NCBI GenBank assembly: GCA_946479615.1
Contig: CAMLGR010000006.1
Location: 1 to 62,519, forward strand
Length of the DNA: 62,519 nucleotides
Reading direction: 5' to 3'
DNA from: an uncultured Bacteroidota bacterium
GTDB lineage: Bacteria > Bacteroidota > Bacteroidia > Chitinophagales > Chitinophagaceae
Part shown: in pieces, positions 27,017 to 35,208 of the stretch
Position numbering within the stretch: the stretch's first letter is position 1
Layout of the letters: every line of letters starts with the position of its first letter
The notes under the pieces: model-generated
Seen by the model: only the letters and a program-made list of their open reading frames with translations
Databases searched by the model: none
Told to the model about the DNA's origin: nothing
Program-made: the position numbers and the translations under genes

Positions 27017-28447
27017 TTATTTACGGGATTTAGATAATTTAACCAGGTAGACAGAATTAGGTAATAAGCGTAGTTCCAAAACCGGCTTTGCCATATCTAT
27101 ATCTTTCATTTCTATCAGGTCCAGGTCATGAAACTCATCTACCTGCGTAATAGTGGCATAGACCCCACCCTGTTTAAACAAGTTGTTTAAACCGATAGTA
27201 TACTTTTTATAATCCTTTGAAAAATTACTGACCAGTATGCCGGCAGTATCTTTATTGGCAGAGAGGCCGGCCAGGATATAAATGGTAGTATCTTTCGTAA
27301 CAGGCAGGCAGGTGACCCTGTTATTACAGGATTGATATAATTGGTTAAATGCTTTGAATGCGTAATACACTTTGCTGGGAACTCCAAACAGGCTGAACAT
27401 GCTTAACGCATTGTAGTAGTCAGCGCAATAAAAATTAGCCACATCGACATAACTATCCTGCAGGATGGTAAGTACCGAAGCAGAGAATGCGGCTCCTGCC
27501 GGGCCAATAGTGCTTCTGAAATTCTCTTCTACATGCGAATACCGCTCGAGGTTCTGATCGGTATTGGGAAAAAGATCACTGCCGTTAAAGTAGTGCCACT
27601 CATTAATATGATTTTCCGCTTTCTTAAATCCATACTCGTCCAGGAGCGCCCGGGCATGTTTGGCATGCCTGTCCATATTGTACGGATCATCCGAATACAT
27701 ATGCCAGGAGAAAAAATCCAGCGGCAATGACTTATCCCTGCAATAGCCAAGAAAGTCCTTAACGAAATCCGACCCCTGTCCTACTGCGCCGGGACCACCT
27801 ACTTTCAAGGAGCTGTCATGAGCTTTGATAGCTTTCGAAGCCGCTTCATATAATTGAAAATATTGCAGGTGAGTACCTTTCCACATGGCTTTGTTCTCCG
27901 GCTCGTTCCAGATCTCCCAATATTTGATATTATAATGAAAGCCATTGTTCCAACCTTCGTTATAGTGCCGAATGATATTTATACATATTTTAGTCCACTT
28001 GGCATAGTCTTTTGGCGGGTTGACGAAGTAAGAAGTAAAATGCTCGATCGTTTCTCCGAGCCGGTAAACGATCTCAGAGCCGTTTTTTATGATAGGAGCA
28101 ATGTAGTCGTCGGACTTGGCAAAAAGATAATTTTTAGGATCATCTGCATCTGCATCGAAAAGAGGGAAAATAGCATGAATATCGATAGCTTCCGAGTTAG
28201 GCCAGTTTGCATCGTGCAGCCGCGTATGCGGGAAACCAGCCGCCGCGTGATAACCGCTTATGGGTGCTGATATGGCGCCATAATTGAAAGGGCCACCATT
28301 AACGCCATGAAGTGCTTTGATCTTTCCCGCCGGTTTTGAAAAATCGATAATGACATCGGGCTTTACAGGATCCTGACCCCTGGCTGTCTGAGCCATTACT
28401 TCAAAGTTCAGTGTCAGCAATAGCAAAGCAATTGTCGTTATTTTCAT
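27017..28447 (-). CDS. Secreted GH39-like glycosidase, paralogue 1
   Basis: A 476-residue protein with a signal peptide (ITTIALLLLTLNFEVMAQ). The GH39/clan-A barrel is recognised by KIKALHGVNGGPFNY, the acid/base Glu in KYWEIWNEPENKAMW, and the likely nucleophile Glu in NHINEWHYFNG, with FFSWHMYSDDPYN between them. The C-terminal 100 residues (TIYILAGLSANKDTAGILVS) form the beta-sandwich typical of GH39 xylosidases. It is related to the two proteins at 35209-36651 and 36701-38176 but is the most diverged, with HINEWHYF instead of LTEWGW. It is the first gene after a predicted promoter and motif at 28481-28551 and leads the CoA-transferase, thiolase and barrel genes. GH39 members include beta-xylosidases; specificity here is unknown. 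Confidence 0.87.
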   Translation of the reverse strand: MKITTIALLLLTLNFEVMAQTARGQDPVKPDVIIDFSKPAGKIKALHGVNGGPFNYGAISAPISGYHAAAGFPHTRLHDANWPNSEAIDIHAIFPLFDADADDPKNYLFAKSDDYIAPIIKNGSEIVYRLGETIEHFTSYFVNPPKDYAKWTKICINIIRHYNEGWNNGFHYNIKYWEIWNEPENKAMWKGTHLQYFQLYEAASKAIKAHDSSLKVGGPGAVGQGSDFVKDFLGYCRDKSLPLDFFSWHMYSDDPYNMDRHAKHARALLDEYGFKKAENHINEWHYFNGSDLFPNTDQNLERYSHVEENFRSTIGPAGAAFSASVLTILQDSYVDVANFYCADYYNALSMFSLFGVPSKVYYAFKAFNQLYQSCNNRVTCLPVTKDTTIYILAGLSANKDTAGILVSNFSKDYKKYTIGLNNLFKQGGVYATITQVDEFHDLDLIEMKDIDMAKPVLELRLLPNSVYLVKLSKSRK

Positions 28448-28480
28448 ACTGTTTTATTTATTACTTATGGCAATTCCGAA

Positions 28481-28512
28481 CAAATTTATACCAGCGACCC
28501 GGACAGGAAAAC
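28481..28512 (-). promoter_or_regulatory. Predicted Bacteroidota-type promoter upstream of the third GH39-like gene
   Basis: Read on the minus strand, TAAATTTG (28488-28481) fits the -7 consensus TAnnTTTG, and TTTTC (28511-28507) lies 19 bases upstream at the -33 position. The same spacing and boxes occur before the MFS gene. It is 34 bp upstream of the ATG. Confidence 0.55.
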
Positions 28513-28518
28513 GCCTGA

Positions 28519-28551
28519 TTTTGCGACCAATGACACGCTATTTGCAAAAAA
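28519..28551. promoter_or_regulatory. Candidate regulator-binding site, copy 2
   Basis: Read on the minus strand it contains TTTTTTGCAAATAGCGTGTC followed by TCGCAAAA. It aligns with TTTTTGCATAAATAGTGTC plus GCAAA at 55874-55899, with a few extra bases. It lies about 31 bp upstream of the -7 box, the place expected for an activator such as the AraC protein at 55955-56833. Confidence 0.5.
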
Positions 28552-28554
28552 GTA

Positions 28555-29445
28555 TCAGATCGCAGAAAGTTGGAAAAAATTACCGGCCCTGATTCCTCTC
28601 TCCGTTAATTGCAGTCTGCAACATTCATTCACTGCATCATGCTGAAAGAAAAGTATATACCCTTTTTCCATGGCTGAATTCAACAGCCATTTCTTTTCAG
28701 CGATTGTAGAAAGAGGAAACAAGTCATAGGCTGCAACATACGGAATTGGAATATGACCGGCGGATGGCAGCAGGTCACCTGCATAAATAATTTTCGTGTC
28801 CTTATAATCGATAACCGGCAACATCATTGATTCAGTGTGCCCATTCACACATAAAATGTTGATGTTTTTGGAAAATGGAAGTAAGGTAGGTTGAAAATCA
28901 GCGCTGGCAAATTTCCTTTGACTATCGGCGGCAGTATCCTGCGATTCAATGAACCGCAACTTTCCGCTTTGCAGGATGGGAATGATATTGTCTTCCAAGA
29001 ATGAAGCCTTTTCTCTTTCATTTGGATGCAGGGCCTGGTTCCATTGCCGTTCATGGATCCAGTAAACAGCATTTTTAAACGACGGCACCAACGCATCACC
29101 TGCTCTCTCTATGCATCCGCCGCAATGATCGAAATGGAGGTGTGTAAGAAAAACATCTGTTATATCGTCCCGGCGAAATCCATGTGCCGCCAGGGATTTA
29201 TCAAGCGTATCATCTCCATGCAAATGAAACCGGCTGAGAAATTTCGGATCCTGTTTATTACCGATCCCCGTGTCAATCAAAATTAACCGGTCTTCATCGG
29301 CGATCAGCAAACTACGTAAAGCCCAGGAACACAAATTATCTTCGTCCGGTGGATTGGTATGCTTCCAGATGCTTCTCGGAACGATACCGAACATTACTCC
29401 ACCGTCAATTTTAAAATAGCCAGCGTTGATAGAATAGAGTTTCAT
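28555..29445 (-). CDS. Metallo-beta-lactamase-fold hydrolase
   Basis: A 296-residue protein with no signal peptide. The zinc-binding motif is THLHFDHCGG (His102, His104, Asp106, His107). Later ligands are expected in NGHTESMMLP and in the Asp of IIYAGDLLPSAGH. The overall pattern resembles the quorum-quenching lactonase and related esterase branch of the fold. It begins 3 bp after the SDR stop codon, so it is tightly coupled to 3-hydroxybutyrate dehydrogenase. It could hydrolyse a lactone, ester or thioester that yields the dehydrogenase substrate; that link is inference. The fold could equally serve another small-molecule hydrolysis. Confidence 0.87.
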   Translation of the reverse strand: MKLYSINAGYFKIDGGVMFGIVPRSIWKHTNPPDEDNLCSWALRSLLIADEDRLILIDTGIGNKQDPKFLSRFHLHGDDTLDKSLAAHGFRRDDITDVFLTHLHFDHCGGCIERAGDALVPSFKNAVYWIHERQWNQALHPNEREKASFLEDNIIPILQSGKLRFIESQDTAADSQRKFASADFQPTLLPFSKNINILCVNGHTESMMLPVIDYKDTKIIYAGDLLPSAGHIPIPYVAAYDLFPLSTIAEKKWLLNSAMEKGYILFFQHDAVNECCRLQLTERGIRAGNFFQLSAI

Positions 29446-29448
29446 TGT

Positions 29449-30222
29449 TTATTGTATTGTATATCCTCCGTCAATAAGTAATGACTGACCGGTAATACCT
29501 GCAGCCTTCTCACCCGCAATGAATAAAATGTATTGTGCTATTTCGGTGGCTGACAACAAACGTCGCTGAGGTATGGAAGGATAGATAAGTTCTTCTAATA
29601 CTCTTTCTGCCGGGATATTCCGTGCTTTTCCCAGGTCAGGTAATTGATTTTGTACCAGCTCTGTGTCTACAAATCCCGGACAGATTGCATTAGCCGTTAC
29701 GTTATAAGCAGCTCCTTCAATCGCCAGCACCTTCGTCAGCCCCACAACAGCATGCTTGGCGCTGACATAACCGGCCTTGCCGGAAGCAGCTACAACACCC
29801 ATGATGGAAGCCATGTTGATGATCCTTCCGGATTTCTGTGCCTTCATTGACGAAAAAACACGCTTCGAAGCAATAAAGGTACCGAGCACCATCACTTTGA
29901 ATAAGAGCTCAAACTTTTCTTTAGGAAATTCCTCCACCGGCGACACATATTGAAATCCTGCATTATTAACCAGCACATCGATGGTCCCATATTTCCGGTA
30001 TACATTATCCAATGCATCATGTATCTGTTCTTCACTGGTTAAATCACAAACGACGCTGTCTATAGTTAAACCCTGATCACGCAAAGTTGCTGACGCAGTT
30101 GCCAGCTTCATGGTATCCGAATCCGAAATAATCACTATATCGCCTGTTGCTGAAAACTGCCTGGCAACCTCCAGGCCAATACCACCTGCCGCCCCTGTTA
30201 GAAATACAACTTTAGCTTTCAT
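29449..30222 (-). CDS. 3-hydroxybutyrate dehydrogenase-like SDR
   Basis: A 257-residue short-chain dehydrogenase. The cofactor loop is TGAAGGIG (residues 9-16), with NNAG at 86-89. The catalytic triad is Ser139, Tyr152 and Lys156 (GYVSAKHA). CPGFVDTELVQNQL and the insertion around QLPDLGKARNIPAERVLEEL match D-3-hydroxybutyrate dehydrogenases rather than generic SDRs. It would oxidise 3-hydroxybutyrate to acetoacetate with NAD+ in the cytoplasm. CoA-transferase and thiolase genes downstream on the same strand supply the next two steps. A different hydroxyacid or sugar substrate is possible, but the neighbouring genes support this one. Confidence 0.88.
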   Translation of the reverse strand: MKAKVVFLTGAAGGIGLEVARQFSATGDIVIISDSDTMKLATASATLRDQGLTIDSVVCDLTSEEQIHDALDNVYRKYGTIDVLVNNAGFQYVSPVEEFPKEKFELLFKVMVLGTFIASKRVFSSMKAQKSGRIINMASIMGVVAASGKAGYVSAKHAVVGLTKVLAIEGAAYNVTANAICPGFVDTELVQNQLPDLGKARNIPAERVLEELIYPSIPQRRLLSATEIAQYILFIAGEKAAGITGQSLLIDGGYTIQ

Positions 30223-30288
30223 GTGCTATTATTTTATAGTTAAAGCTATTTTATCAGTACACCCCGATAAATGTTATCCGCTGTTCAA

Positions 30289-31317
30289 TCAATAACCGGT
30301 CACCTGGTTATAACTCCTGTTAAAATTCCTGATAAGGTCCTGCATCATTCTTTTACTGCCCGCAAAAAAAGGGCTCCGCTGGTGAATGCTTTGAGGAACA
30401 GTTTCAAGAACATTACCATTACCATCAAAAGCCTTACCTCCTGCAACTTCAAAAATAAAACCGAAGGGATTGCATTCATATTGGAGACGGAGTTTACCCT
30501 GCCGGTGATCACTTGTTGCCGGGTGCAGAAAAATCCCGCCTTCAAACAATACCCTGTGCAGGTCAGCAACCATGCAACCGGTATACCTTGCATTGAATGA
30601 TCCGGGGCTACGGTAATTCCACTCCTGCATGCTTTGAATATAATTCTGTACAGGCTTACTGTACTGGCGTATCTTACTTTCATTGATGGAATACAAAGTC
30701 CCGTTCACCGGGCATTGGATCGAAGGATGCGTCAGGAAGAATTCTTCAGTAGCCTGGTCGAAAGTAAATCCGTTCACTCCTTTTTGCGTGGCAAAGACAA
30801 GCATGGTGGAAGGGCCATAAATAATATATCCTGCTGCGACAAGCATTTTCCCTGGTTGTATGAAATCTTCCGTCTCGCATAAAAGCCCGGGTGAAGTACA
30901 GCGGCGGTAAATCCCAAAAACAGTTCCCAGTATATTACAATTGCCCGGGTTATCACTTCCATCTACCGGATCAAACATGACAATATAATTGCTTTGCAAT
31001 GCATCGTGACTGTCAAACGCAGTAAATGAAGTGGCCTCCTCGCTGCCAACACCGGCGCAATGCAAGCTATTTTTCAATGCATCGGTAAGAACACGATGGG
31101 CAGACTGATCGATTAATTTGATCTTATCCCCCGAGGAATTGACCAATCCTGTTGCATTGTTATTATTGCTAAGCCCTGAATGAGATATCTTTTTCAATAT
31201 GAGAGCGGCCGCCTGTCCTGCATTCTGCAAAATGGCACTGATCGATTTCGCCGCCAGCAGATCATTGCCGAGCCCTGTCAAACCGAACTCCTTTAAATTT
31301 ATCCTGCCTGGTAACAT
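30289..31317 (-). CDS. fbp: Class I fructose-1,6-bisphosphatase
   Basis: A 342-residue protein. The metal-binding core is MFDPVDGSDNPGNCN followed by LGTVFGIYRR, with GVGSEEATSF before it and the C-terminal EVAGGKAFDGNGNVLE and PQSIHQRSPFFAGSKRM. These match class I fructose-1,6-bisphosphatase, including the DPxDGS metal site. The enzyme makes fructose 6-phosphate in gluconeogenesis. It follows a PEP synthase gene by 160 bp on the same strand, so two committed gluconeogenic enzymes sit inside a glycan-degradation cluster. The N-terminus is short of typical regulatory motifs, suggesting a variant or specialised paralogue. A sugar-bisphosphatase acting on another ketose is an alternative. Confidence 0.88.
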   Translation of the reverse strand: MLPGRINLKEFGLTGLGNDLLAAKSISAILQNAGQAAALILKKISHSGLSNNNNATGLVNSSGDKIKLIDQSAHRVLTDALKNSLHCAGVGSEEATSFTAFDSHDALQSNYIVMFDPVDGSDNPGNCNILGTVFGIYRRCTSPGLLCETEDFIQPGKMLVAAGYIIYGPSTMLVFATQKGVNGFTFDQATEEFFLTHPSIQCPVNGTLYSINESKIRQYSKPVQNYIQSMQEWNYRSPGSFNARYTGCMVADLHRVLFEGGIFLHPATSDHRQGKLRLQYECNPFGFIFEVAGGKAFDGNGNVLETVPQSIHQRSPFFAGSKRMMQDLIRNFNRSYNQVTGY

Positions 31318-31375
31318 ATAACGAAAGATTTAGTATATGATCCGCCTATTGAATAACACCCAGCGCCATTTGAAC

Positions 31376-31410
31376 AAGAGAGGAAGGTAATAGACATTAC
31401 CCTCCTTCTT
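31376..31410. other. Hairpin between PEP synthase and FBPase genes
   Basis: AAGAGAGGAAGGTAAT pairs with ATTACCCTCCTTCTT across a four-base loop, with one bulge. No T run follows on the minus strand, so it is more likely an RNA-processing or stabilising hairpin than a terminator. Confidence 0.5.
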
Positions 31411-31477
31411 GCTCTGTCTGACGTGCTTACATCCTGTTAACTAAAAAGAACTGACACCACTTAACGACTGGTATCAC

Positions 31478-33898
31478 TCAACGCTTTTCTATCGCGGCAA
31501 TGGCTTTGATTGTTTTAATGACAGAATCCGGAGTAACGGAAATACTGTCGATTCCCTGCTCGACGAGGAACTGTGCGAAATCAGGAAAATCAGAAGGCCC
31601 TTGCCCGCAAATACCCACTTTAATTTTATTCCGTTTGGCTGAATCGATCAGTTTAGTGATCATAAATTTGACAGCATTGTCGCGTTCGTCATATAAATGA
31701 GCCACCAGCGATGAATCCCTGTCAAGTCCAAGTGTCAATTGCGTCAGATCATTGGAGCCAATAGAAAATCCATCGATATGCTGCGCAAATTCATCCGCCA
31801 TAATGATGTTGGATGGCAATTCGGCCATGAGGTATAGTTCAAGCCCCTTCTCTCCCCTAACCAGTCCAAATTCTTTCATTGTCTTTTTCACATTGATCAA
31901 TTCGCCTACGGTCCGGCAGAAAGGCACCATGACTACTACATTATCAAGTCCCATTTCTTCACGAACAATTTTGATCGCCTGGCATTCCAGTCCAAACGCA
32001 TCCTTATATTTTTCGGAATAATACCTGGAGGCACCGCGCCATCCGATCATCGGGTTTTCCTCCTTTGGCTCGAAGTACTGACCACCCAGCAGGTTGAAAT
32101 ATTCATTGGTCTTAAAATCGCTAAACCGGACGATCACTTTCTTCGGATAAAATGATGCTGCAATTTTTGCAATGCCATAGGATAGCTTCTTGATAAAAAA
32201 GTCTTTTTCGTTCTCATAGCCCACAATTCTTTTCTGAATTTCCTTTGTCAGCACCTCATCTCCTATTTCCCTGTGCTGGAGAAGAGCAAGCGGGTGAACC
32301 TGTATATAGTTATTGATAATAAATTCTTCGCGGGCAAGACCAACACCGCTATTCGGCAAATGAGAAAACACGAAACTCATGGAAGGCGATGCTACATTAA
32401 GCATCAGGGATGTTTTAATAACCGGAAGATCGCGGAGATCATATTCATTCTTTTGAAATTCTATGATACCATCATACACAAGACCCGATTCACCTTCACC
32501 ACAACTCACTGTCACCATGCTTCCTTCCTGCAGGATCTCCGTAGCATTTCCACAACCGACAATGGCGGGCACACCCAGTTCCCTTGCAACGATAGCGGCA
32601 TGGCAGGTGCGTCCGCCTTTATTGGTTATGATCGCAGATGCTTTTTTCATAACAGGTTCCCAGTCGGGATCCGTCATATCCGTAACCAGTACATCTCCTT
32701 TTGCAAATTCATGTCCATCGATAACCCGCTTATCCAATGAAAATAAAATATTCACTTTGCCGGAAGCTATTTTATCTCCTACCGCAATCCCCTTCACCAG
32801 GACCTTTTCACTCCTGGTATCATCGGCAATACTATACTCTGTAATATGATGATGATCTTTCTGCGAATGCACTGTTTCCGGTCTTGCCTGCACAATAAAT
32901 AATTCTTTGGATATGCCATCGACAGCCCATTCGACATCCATAGGGGTCCACTTATTCCGTATGCCGGAATAATAATCTTCAATTTTTATTACCCATTCAG
33001 CGAGTTGAATGACTATTTCATCCTGTATGCAAAATCGCTGCTGAAACCCTTTTTCAGTTGGTATGATCTTAACCCTTTCATCGGATTTATCACCATATAC
33101 CATCATCTTGTCCTTAGCCCCCAGCTTCTTTTCGATAATAGCCCGGCAGCCTTTCCGGAGGGCAGGCTTAAAAACGATGAATTCATCAGGGGAAACAGAT
33201 CCCTGTACAATCATTTCTCCAAGTCCGTACGACCCGTTGATAATGACAGCTTCTTTAAAACCACTTTCAGTATCCAGGCTGAATGCCACTCCCGATGCCC
33301 CCAGATCGCTTCTCACCATTTTCTGAACACATATACTAAGTCCCAATGAAAAGTGATCGTAACCGAACGAGTGCCGGTAGCTGATGGCACGGTCCGTGAA
33401 CAAACTTGAAAAACAATTCCTGACACTATCCATCAACGATGCAGGTCCGCGAACATTCAGATAAGTTTCCTGCTGACCAGCGAAAGAAGCGTCCGGTAAA
33501 TCCTCCGCCGTTGCCGAAGAACGTACCGCTACATCTGTATACTCCTGGTTAAAGGCTGCCGATAAATTTTCGTACGCCCTGATAACTACCTCGCTCATGT
33601 CCTTTGGAAAACGGCCGTTCTTTATTAAGAGGCGTACCTGTGAACCACCGCGTCGCAGCGATTCAAGATTGTCATAATCGATATTACTAATGATATGACC
33701 GATCGTACTTTCCAGGTTATTGAACCGGATGAATTCATGATAGGCAGCTACGGTGATAACGAAGCCACCAGGGATACGAATTCCCATTGAAGTAAGATGT
33801 TGCAGCATTTCACCAAGAGAAGCATTTTTGCCACCGACCTTTTCTATATCATGAATGCCGACCTCGTCAAGCCTGAGCGTAAATTTATTGTTGTCCAT
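31478..33898 (-). CDS. ppsA: Phosphoenolpyruvate synthase
   Basis: An 806-residue cytoplasmic enzyme converting pyruvate and ATP to PEP, AMP and phosphate. The N-terminal ATP-grasp half shows GGKNASLGEML and AVRSSATAEDLPDASFAGQQ. The phospho-His swivel domain has GGRTCHAAIVARELGVPAIV in the middle. The C-terminal barrel ends with VGICGQGPSDFPDFAQFLVE, which includes the catalytic Cys, and SISVTPDSV. Length is normal for PpsA and shorter than pyruvate phosphate dikinase. It follows the FMN hydroxyacid dehydrogenase gene by 69 bp on the same strand, which produces pyruvate if its substrate is lactate. Together with FBPase it makes this cluster able to feed carbon upward. Confidence 0.95.
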   Translation of the reverse strand: MDNNKFTLRLDEVGIHDIEKVGGKNASLGEMLQHLTSMGIRIPGGFVITVAAYHEFIRFNNLESTIGHIISNIDYDNLESLRRGGSQVRLLIKNGRFPKDMSEVVIRAYENLSAAFNQEYTDVAVRSSATAEDLPDASFAGQQETYLNVRGPASLMDSVRNCFSSLFTDRAISYRHSFGYDHFSLGLSICVQKMVRSDLGASGVAFSLDTESGFKEAVIINGSYGLGEMIVQGSVSPDEFIVFKPALRKGCRAIIEKKLGAKDKMMVYGDKSDERVKIIPTEKGFQQRFCIQDEIVIQLAEWVIKIEDYYSGIRNKWTPMDVEWAVDGISKELFIVQARPETVHSQKDHHHITEYSIADDTRSEKVLVKGIAVGDKIASGKVNILFSLDKRVIDGHEFAKGDVLVTDMTDPDWEPVMKKASAIITNKGGRTCHAAIVARELGVPAIVGCGNATEILQEGSMVTVSCGEGESGLVYDGIIEFQKNEYDLRDLPVIKTSLMLNVASPSMSFVFSHLPNSGVGLAREEFIINNYIQVHPLALLQHREIGDEVLTKEIQKRIVGYENEKDFFIKKLSYGIAKIAASFYPKKVIVRFSDFKTNEYFNLLGGQYFEPKEENPMIGWRGASRYYSEKYKDAFGLECQAIKIVREEMGLDNVVVMVPFCRTVGELINVKKTMKEFGLVRGEKGLELYLMAELPSNIIMADEFAQHIDGFSIGSNDLTQLTLGLDRDSSLVAHLYDERDNAVKFMITKLIDSAKRNKIKVGICGQGPSDFPDFAQFLVEQGIDSISVTPDSVIKTIKAIAAIEKR

Positions 33899-33967
33899 TT
33901 TTGAATTTTCATATTAAGGTTTAAGAAATAATACTGTATCCATTCTCACACATGGTAATTAACCTGT

Positions 33968-35122
33968 TCAGATTGGTTTTGCCTGGTGTTGGGGAAAATC
34001 ACTGACACACCTGCAGGAAACCTGGTCCATCACCTGGAGAAGTTCTTTTTTTAAAAGGGTTATGGTATGATCGGCTCCCTGCTTACCAAGCGCTGCTACG
34101 CCATACATAAAAGTTCTTCCCAAAAAAGTAAACCTGGCCCCGGAGGCAAGGGCGCGGGCAATATCCGGGCCCGATCGCAGACCACTATCCATCATGATCT
34201 CTATTTTATCCGAATATTCTTTTTGAATCCTGTTAAGAGACCGTATCGCTGATTCACCGGCATCCAGTTGTCTTCCGCCATGGTTTGATACAATAAGACC
34301 ATCCACACCTAACCGGATTGCTTTTTCAGTATCCTCCACACCGGCTATCCCTTTTAAAACCAGTTTCCCTTTCCAGCGATCACGGATACGAGCTATCTTT
34401 TCCACGTTCAATCTTCCATTAAATGTTTTGTTCATAAACGACCCAAGCTGTTTCATACTCATTCCTGCAGACATGTAAGGTTTCAATGATGCAAACTCCG
34501 GTTTACCATGAAGAAGAGTTTGAAGAGCCCAATCAGGTTTCGATATGATTTGCAGTATATTGCGGGCTGTCATCCTGGGTGGCATGGAAAGTCCATTTCT
34601 TATGTCTTTAGGACGGTAACCAAAAGAAGGTACATCTGCCAGCAGCACCAGAACAGGATAGCCTGAAGAACCGACACGCCGGAGGAGGTGATTGGTCATT
34701 TCTTCTTCTGCAGGATGGTATAATTGAAACCAGGCCCTTCCTTCCGTTATTTCACTTACTCTTTCAATACTGCTGGTACTGACAGTGCTCAATACAAAAG
34801 GAATATTATGCGCAAAAGCAGCTTTGGCAAGTATTTCGGCTGCACCGGGCCATATCAATCCCTGTAAACCAACAGGCGCTATCCCGAATGGAGCATCATA
34901 ATGTTGTCCCAGCAAGGACACTTTCATATCCGGTACACCGATTGTCTTTAAATAGTTCGGGATAAGTTCTACCTCACGGATCTGTACAGTATTCTTTTCA
35001 AGATTTGTTTCTTCATTACAGCCGCCATCAAGGTATTCGAAAGCAAACCTGGGGATCCGCTTCCTGGCCTTATCTCTTAAATAACTTATAGCCGGATATT
35101 CCGGGTTATAATAACTGTTCAT
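33968..35122 (-). CDS. FMN-dependent L-2-hydroxyacid (lactate) dehydrogenase
   Basis: Starting at the ATG ending at 35122 gives 384 residues beginning MNSYYNPEYPAIS, which looks like the conserved family start; an upstream ATG at 35167 would add 15 residues. The family is LldD/glycolate oxidase. FMN and substrate motifs include PFGIAPVGLQGLIWPGAAE, AWFQLYHPAEEE and the catalytic His in VSNHGGRQLDAGESAI, with MMDSGLRSGPDIARALASGA near the end. It would oxidise L-lactate or a related L-2-hydroxyacid to the 2-oxoacid, passing electrons to the membrane chain. The two GH39-like genes are upstream and PEP synthase downstream on the same strand. Confidence 0.9.
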   Translation of the reverse strand: MNSYYNPEYPAISYLRDKARKRIPRFAFEYLDGGCNEETNLEKNTVQIREVELIPNYLKTIGVPDMKVSLLGQHYDAPFGIAPVGLQGLIWPGAAEILAKAAFAHNIPFVLSTVSTSSIERVSEITEGRAWFQLYHPAEEEMTNHLLRRVGSSGYPVLVLLADVPSFGYRPKDIRNGLSMPPRMTARNILQIISKPDWALQTLLHGKPEFASLKPYMSAGMSMKQLGSFMNKTFNGRLNVEKIARIRDRWKGKLVLKGIAGVEDTEKAIRLGVDGLIVSNHGGRQLDAGESAIRSLNRIQKEYSDKIEIMMDSGLRSGPDIARALASGARFTFLGRTFMYGVAALGKQGADHTITLLKKELLQVMDQVSCRCVSDFPQHQAKPI

Positions 35123-35208
35123 AGTGCGCTGTTTTGCCGGAATAATTGTATATACCCGGAACATCATTATTTATTAATACGCTGGCAGGAATCGATACCC
35201 GTATGAGG

